DNA from: DATBJJ01 sp963750915
Lineage (GTDB): Bacteria > Acidobacteriota > Vicinamibacteria > Vicinamibacterales > 2-12-FULL-66-21
Assembly: GCA_963750915.1 (NCBI GenBank)
Contig: CAVVSF010000009.1
Location: 841,011 to 905,010 of the forward strand
Length of the DNA: 64,000 nt
Reading direction: 5' to 3'
The position numbers and the translations under genes were made by a program. The notes below the pieces were generated by a model, which ran no database searches, was not told where the DNA came from, and saw nothing but the letters and a program-made list of their open reading frames with translations. Positions 61,952 through 64,000 of the stretch are shown piece by piece (position 1 is the first letter of the stretch; each line of letters opens with the position of its first letter).

Positions 61952-62841
61952 GCGTATTCCTCGCGGAACCGTTCGCGCAGCCAGTTCGAGAACAGGTTGA
62001 GGACGAACGTGCTGATGAAGAGCAGCATGCCGACCGCGAAGATGGTCCGGTACTCGAGCGTGCCGCCAGGGGTGTCGCCGAGGCTGACCTGGACGATGTA
62101 GGCGGTCATGGTTTCGACCGGCACCCTGGGATCGAGTGTCAGACGCGGCTGCTGACCGGCGGCGATGGCGACGATCATCGTCTCGCCGATGGCGCGCGAG
62201 ACCGCGAGCACGCAGGCGGCGGAGACGCCGGAGAATGCCGCCGGCAGCACGACGCGCAACGCGGCCTCCATCCGGGTGGCGCCGAGCGCATACGCGCCCT
62301 CGCGGAGGCCGTTCGGGACGCTGCGCAGGGCGTCCTCCGACAACGACGACACGAGCGGCAGGATCATGATCCCCATCACCAGGCCCGGGCTCAGCGCGTT
62401 GAACCCGGACAGGCCCGGGAGGAGCGCCTGCAGCTTCGGCGTCACGAACAACAGCGCGAAATAGCCGTAGACGACCGTGGGGACGCCAGCCAGCAGCTCG
62501 AGAATCGGTTTCACGGTGCGGCGGACGCCGGCCGAGGCGTACTCGCTGAGATAGACCGCGGTCATCAGTCCGGCCGGCAGCGCCACGAGCATCGCGATGC
62601 CGGACGCGAGCAGCGTGCCGGAGACCAGCGGCAGCACGCCAAAGTGCTTGTCCGAGAAGAGTGGCGTCCAGACGGTGCCGAACAGGAACTCGGCCATCGG
62701 CACTTCGCTCAGGAAGGCCGCGGTTTCGAACACCAGAACGAAGATGATTCCGGCCGTCACGAGAATCGAGCCGGCGGCGCTCAGGAACAGCGCCCGCTCG
62801 ATGCAGAACTCCGTGAGCTCGCGGAAGCGTCGTCGCGTCAT
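61948..62841 (-). CDS. pstC: Phosphate ABC transporter permease PstC
   Basis: A 297-aa inner-membrane permease with six helices, starting IERALFLSAAGSILVTAGII. LPAGLMTAVYLSEYASAGVR near 90, the coupling loop LRSVPNGLREGAYALGATRM near 172-195, and VLAVSRAIGETMIVAIAAGQ near 212 mark the family. It lies 10 bp after the pstS stop and overlaps pstA by 4 bp. Operon order pstS-pstC-pstA is standard, but pstB and phoU do not follow here. Confidence 0.95.
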   Translation of the reverse strand: MTRRRFRELTEFCIERALFLSAAGSILVTAGIIFVLVFETAAFLSEVPMAEFLFGTVWTPLFSDKHFGVLPLVSGTLLASGIAMLVALPAGLMTAVYLSEYASAGVRRTVKPILELLAGVPTVVYGYFALLFVTPKLQALLPGLSGFNALSPGLVMGIMILPLVSSLSEDALRSVPNGLREGAYALGATRMEAALRVVLPAAFSGVSAACVLAVSRAIGETMIVAIAAGQQPRLTLDPRVPVETMTAYIVQVSLGDTPGGTLEYRTIFAVGMLLFISTFVLNLFSNWLRERFREEYA

Positions 62842-62851
62842 GGCTCGTCCG

Positions 62852-63884
62852 CTAGCGGGTCAGTCGCTGCTGCAGTGTGAGCGCGCTATGGCTGTCGACG
62901 CCCTCGTACATCGACCCGGTCTTGCGTGCGGCCAGCCGCTCGCGGACCAGCGCGTATTCCGGATCCGTCAGCGGGATGTAGCCGACCTCGCGCACCAGCG
63001 GCACGCCCTTCGTCAGATAGAAGTCGAGGAAGTTCTTGACCTCCGGGCGATCCAGGGCCTTGACCTTCGGGTAGATGAAGATCGGTCGCGACAGCGGCCG
63101 GTAGGTGCCGTCCATGACCGTGGCCGGCGACGGCGCAATCGGGCCGACGCCGTTGCTGCTGTCGCCATCGTCGATGGCCACGAGCTTCAGCTTGTTCTGA
63201 TTCTGTTCGTAGTAGGCGAACCCGAAATACCCGAGCGCGTTCTCGTCGCCGCTGACCCCCTGGACGATGACGTTGTCGTCTTCGCTCGACGTGTAGTCGC
63301 CGCGGCTCGCCTTGCTCTTGCCCATGATCGCTTCGGTGAAATAGTCGAAGGTGCCGGAATCGACGCCGGCGCCGAAGAGGTGGATCTCGCGGTCGGGCCA
63401 GCCCGGCACGGACTTGATTCCAGCGCATGATCTTGCCCTGCGCCGCCGGTTCCCACAGCGTCTTGAGCTCGGCGACGGTCATCGACGCCGCCCAGGTATT
63501 GCTCGGATGCACCACGACGGCGAGACCGTCGTAGGCGACGGGGAGCTCGACGTAGGCCACGCCCGCCGCGGCGCAGGCCGAGGCCTCGGATTTCGAGATC
63601 GGACGCGAGGCATTGGAGACATCGGTCTCGTCGCGGCAGAACTTCTGAAAGCCGCCGCCGGTGCCGGACGTGCCAACGGTGACCCGGGTTCCGGCGTTCG
63701 CCCGCTGGAACTCTTCTGCGACCGCCTCGGTGACCGGCGCCACCGTACTGGAGCCGTCGGCTCTAATCACGCGGGGTTCGGCCCCGGGTTCGCGGCTGGT
63801 GCCGCCGCCGCAGGCCGCAGCGGCGAGCAGGAAAGCGGGGAGAACGATCAGCCAGGCGGAGAGCGGACGTCGGGATGGATGCAT
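62852..63884 (-). CDS. pstS: Phosphate-binding lipoprotein PstS, apparent frameshift near 63403
   Basis: The periplasmic phosphate receptor. The ATG at 63884 follows AAGG by eight bases. A lipoprotein signal ends in LLAAAAC. RVIRADGSSTVAPVTEAVAE, GTSGTGGGFQKFCRDETDVS and NASRPISKSEASACAAAG are the ligand-binding parts. At about 63403 the frame shifts: one G too many in a GGG run splits AG from WPDREIHLFGAGVDSGTFDY. The true product is completed in the next frame to 62852 (NALGYFGFAYYEQNQNKLKL). Deleting one base gives a normal PstS of about 343 aa. Sequencing error seems most likely, because pstC and pstA are intact. Confidence 0.88.
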
Positions 63885-63928
63885 AAGGCTCACCTTATCA
63901 ACCGGCGATTTCGCATCGATTTCGCCGA

Positions 63929-63946
63929 TGAAAATTCTGTGTAAAC
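63929..63946 (-). promoter_or_regulatory. PHO box (GTTTACA-CAGA-ATTTTCA) before pstS
   Basis: On the minus strand a perfect GTTTACA is followed, four bases on, by ATTTTCA (5/7), 45-62 bp before the pstS ATG. The spacing equals the other sites. Confidence 0.6.
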
Positions 63947-63964
63947 GAGCTCCGGGTCATCGGC

Positions 63965-64000
63965 TCAGAAACTGATCTGGGCGTGCAGCGCCCAGCGCCG
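63965..64000 (-). CDS. C-terminal end of a probable outer-membrane protein (partial)
   Basis: The last 36 bases on the minus strand read RRWALHAQISF then TGA. An ending in aromatic and alternating hydrophobic residues with a terminal Phe is the usual signal of outer-membrane β-barrels and resembles the end of the porin at 53.6 kb (AQLAF). A second porin directly upstream of pstS would make sense for phosphate uptake, but only 11 residues are visible. Confidence 0.35.
   Translation of the reverse strand, partial: RRWALHAQISF

Overview
The window is a gene-dense, high-GC stretch of bacterial chromosome with no rRNA, tRNA, CRISPR array, prophage or intact transposase that I could find. Gene content suggests an Acidobacteriota member, most likely the Vicinamibacteria side: a DUF4159/MoxR/vWA array, dispersed NuoI, phosphate-selective porin, plant/cyanobacterial-like GlgC and typical acidobacterial intergenic repeats. 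The organism is Gram-negative (porins, lipoprotein PstS). This assignment is inference from gene families, not a database match.

Layout. 0-11 kb (mostly +): moaC, a 2-hydroxyacid dehydrogenase, a long-chain acyl-CoA synthetase, the minus-strand lytS-lytT-lepB operon, nuoI, a phosphoesterase, a homocysteine methyltransferase/MTHFR fusion and two overlapping SAM methyltransferases. 11-19 kb (-): two related membrane glycosyltransferase-like proteins, a MurG-like glycosyltransferase, Lon, and an NnrU/MddA-like membrane methyltransferase. 19.8-24.8 kb (+): a small lipid/polyketide-like cluster (ketosynthase, FAD oxidoreductase, ICMT-like methyltransferase), then a large membrane protein. 24.8-38.8 kb (+): eight tightly packed genes (TPR zincin, DUF4159, MoxR ATPase, DUF58, three large vWA/membrane proteins, caspase-like protein). 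This is the best candidate for an under-described system. 38.8-45.5 kb: rhomboid protease, zinc-ribbon protein, FHA-GAF-PP2C phosphatase, LeuA-like synthase, glutaminyl-cyclase-like M28 enzyme, citrate synthase and YacG.

45.5-64 kb is a phosphate island. It holds phoU and pstB, two thymidylate-kinase-like P-loop proteins, ppx, a CHAD protein, sixA, a glycerophosphodiesterase, a phosphate-type porin, glgC, alkaline phosphatase, a second AlkP-superfamily enzyme, a PhoB-like regulator, pstA, pstC and pstS, and the edge of another porin. Five 7-4-7 direct repeats resembling PHO boxes (GTTTACA-type, 11-bp period) lie before pstB, between ppx and CHAD, before a 72-aa protein, before the regulator and before pstS. 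Together they outline a phosphate-starvation and polyphosphate regulon. The pst operon is split by about 13 kb, and no PhoR kinase is visible.

Three genes (the vWA protein at 35.5 kb, TMPK-like B at 48 kb, pstS) each carry one apparent +1 frameshift, so sequence error must be considered beside real mutation. A PHP-domain remnant with an in-frame stop lies before phoA. Many genes have a -10-like hexamer only 6-9 nt before the start codon, suggesting widespread leaderless or near-leaderless transcription; this helped choose several starts.
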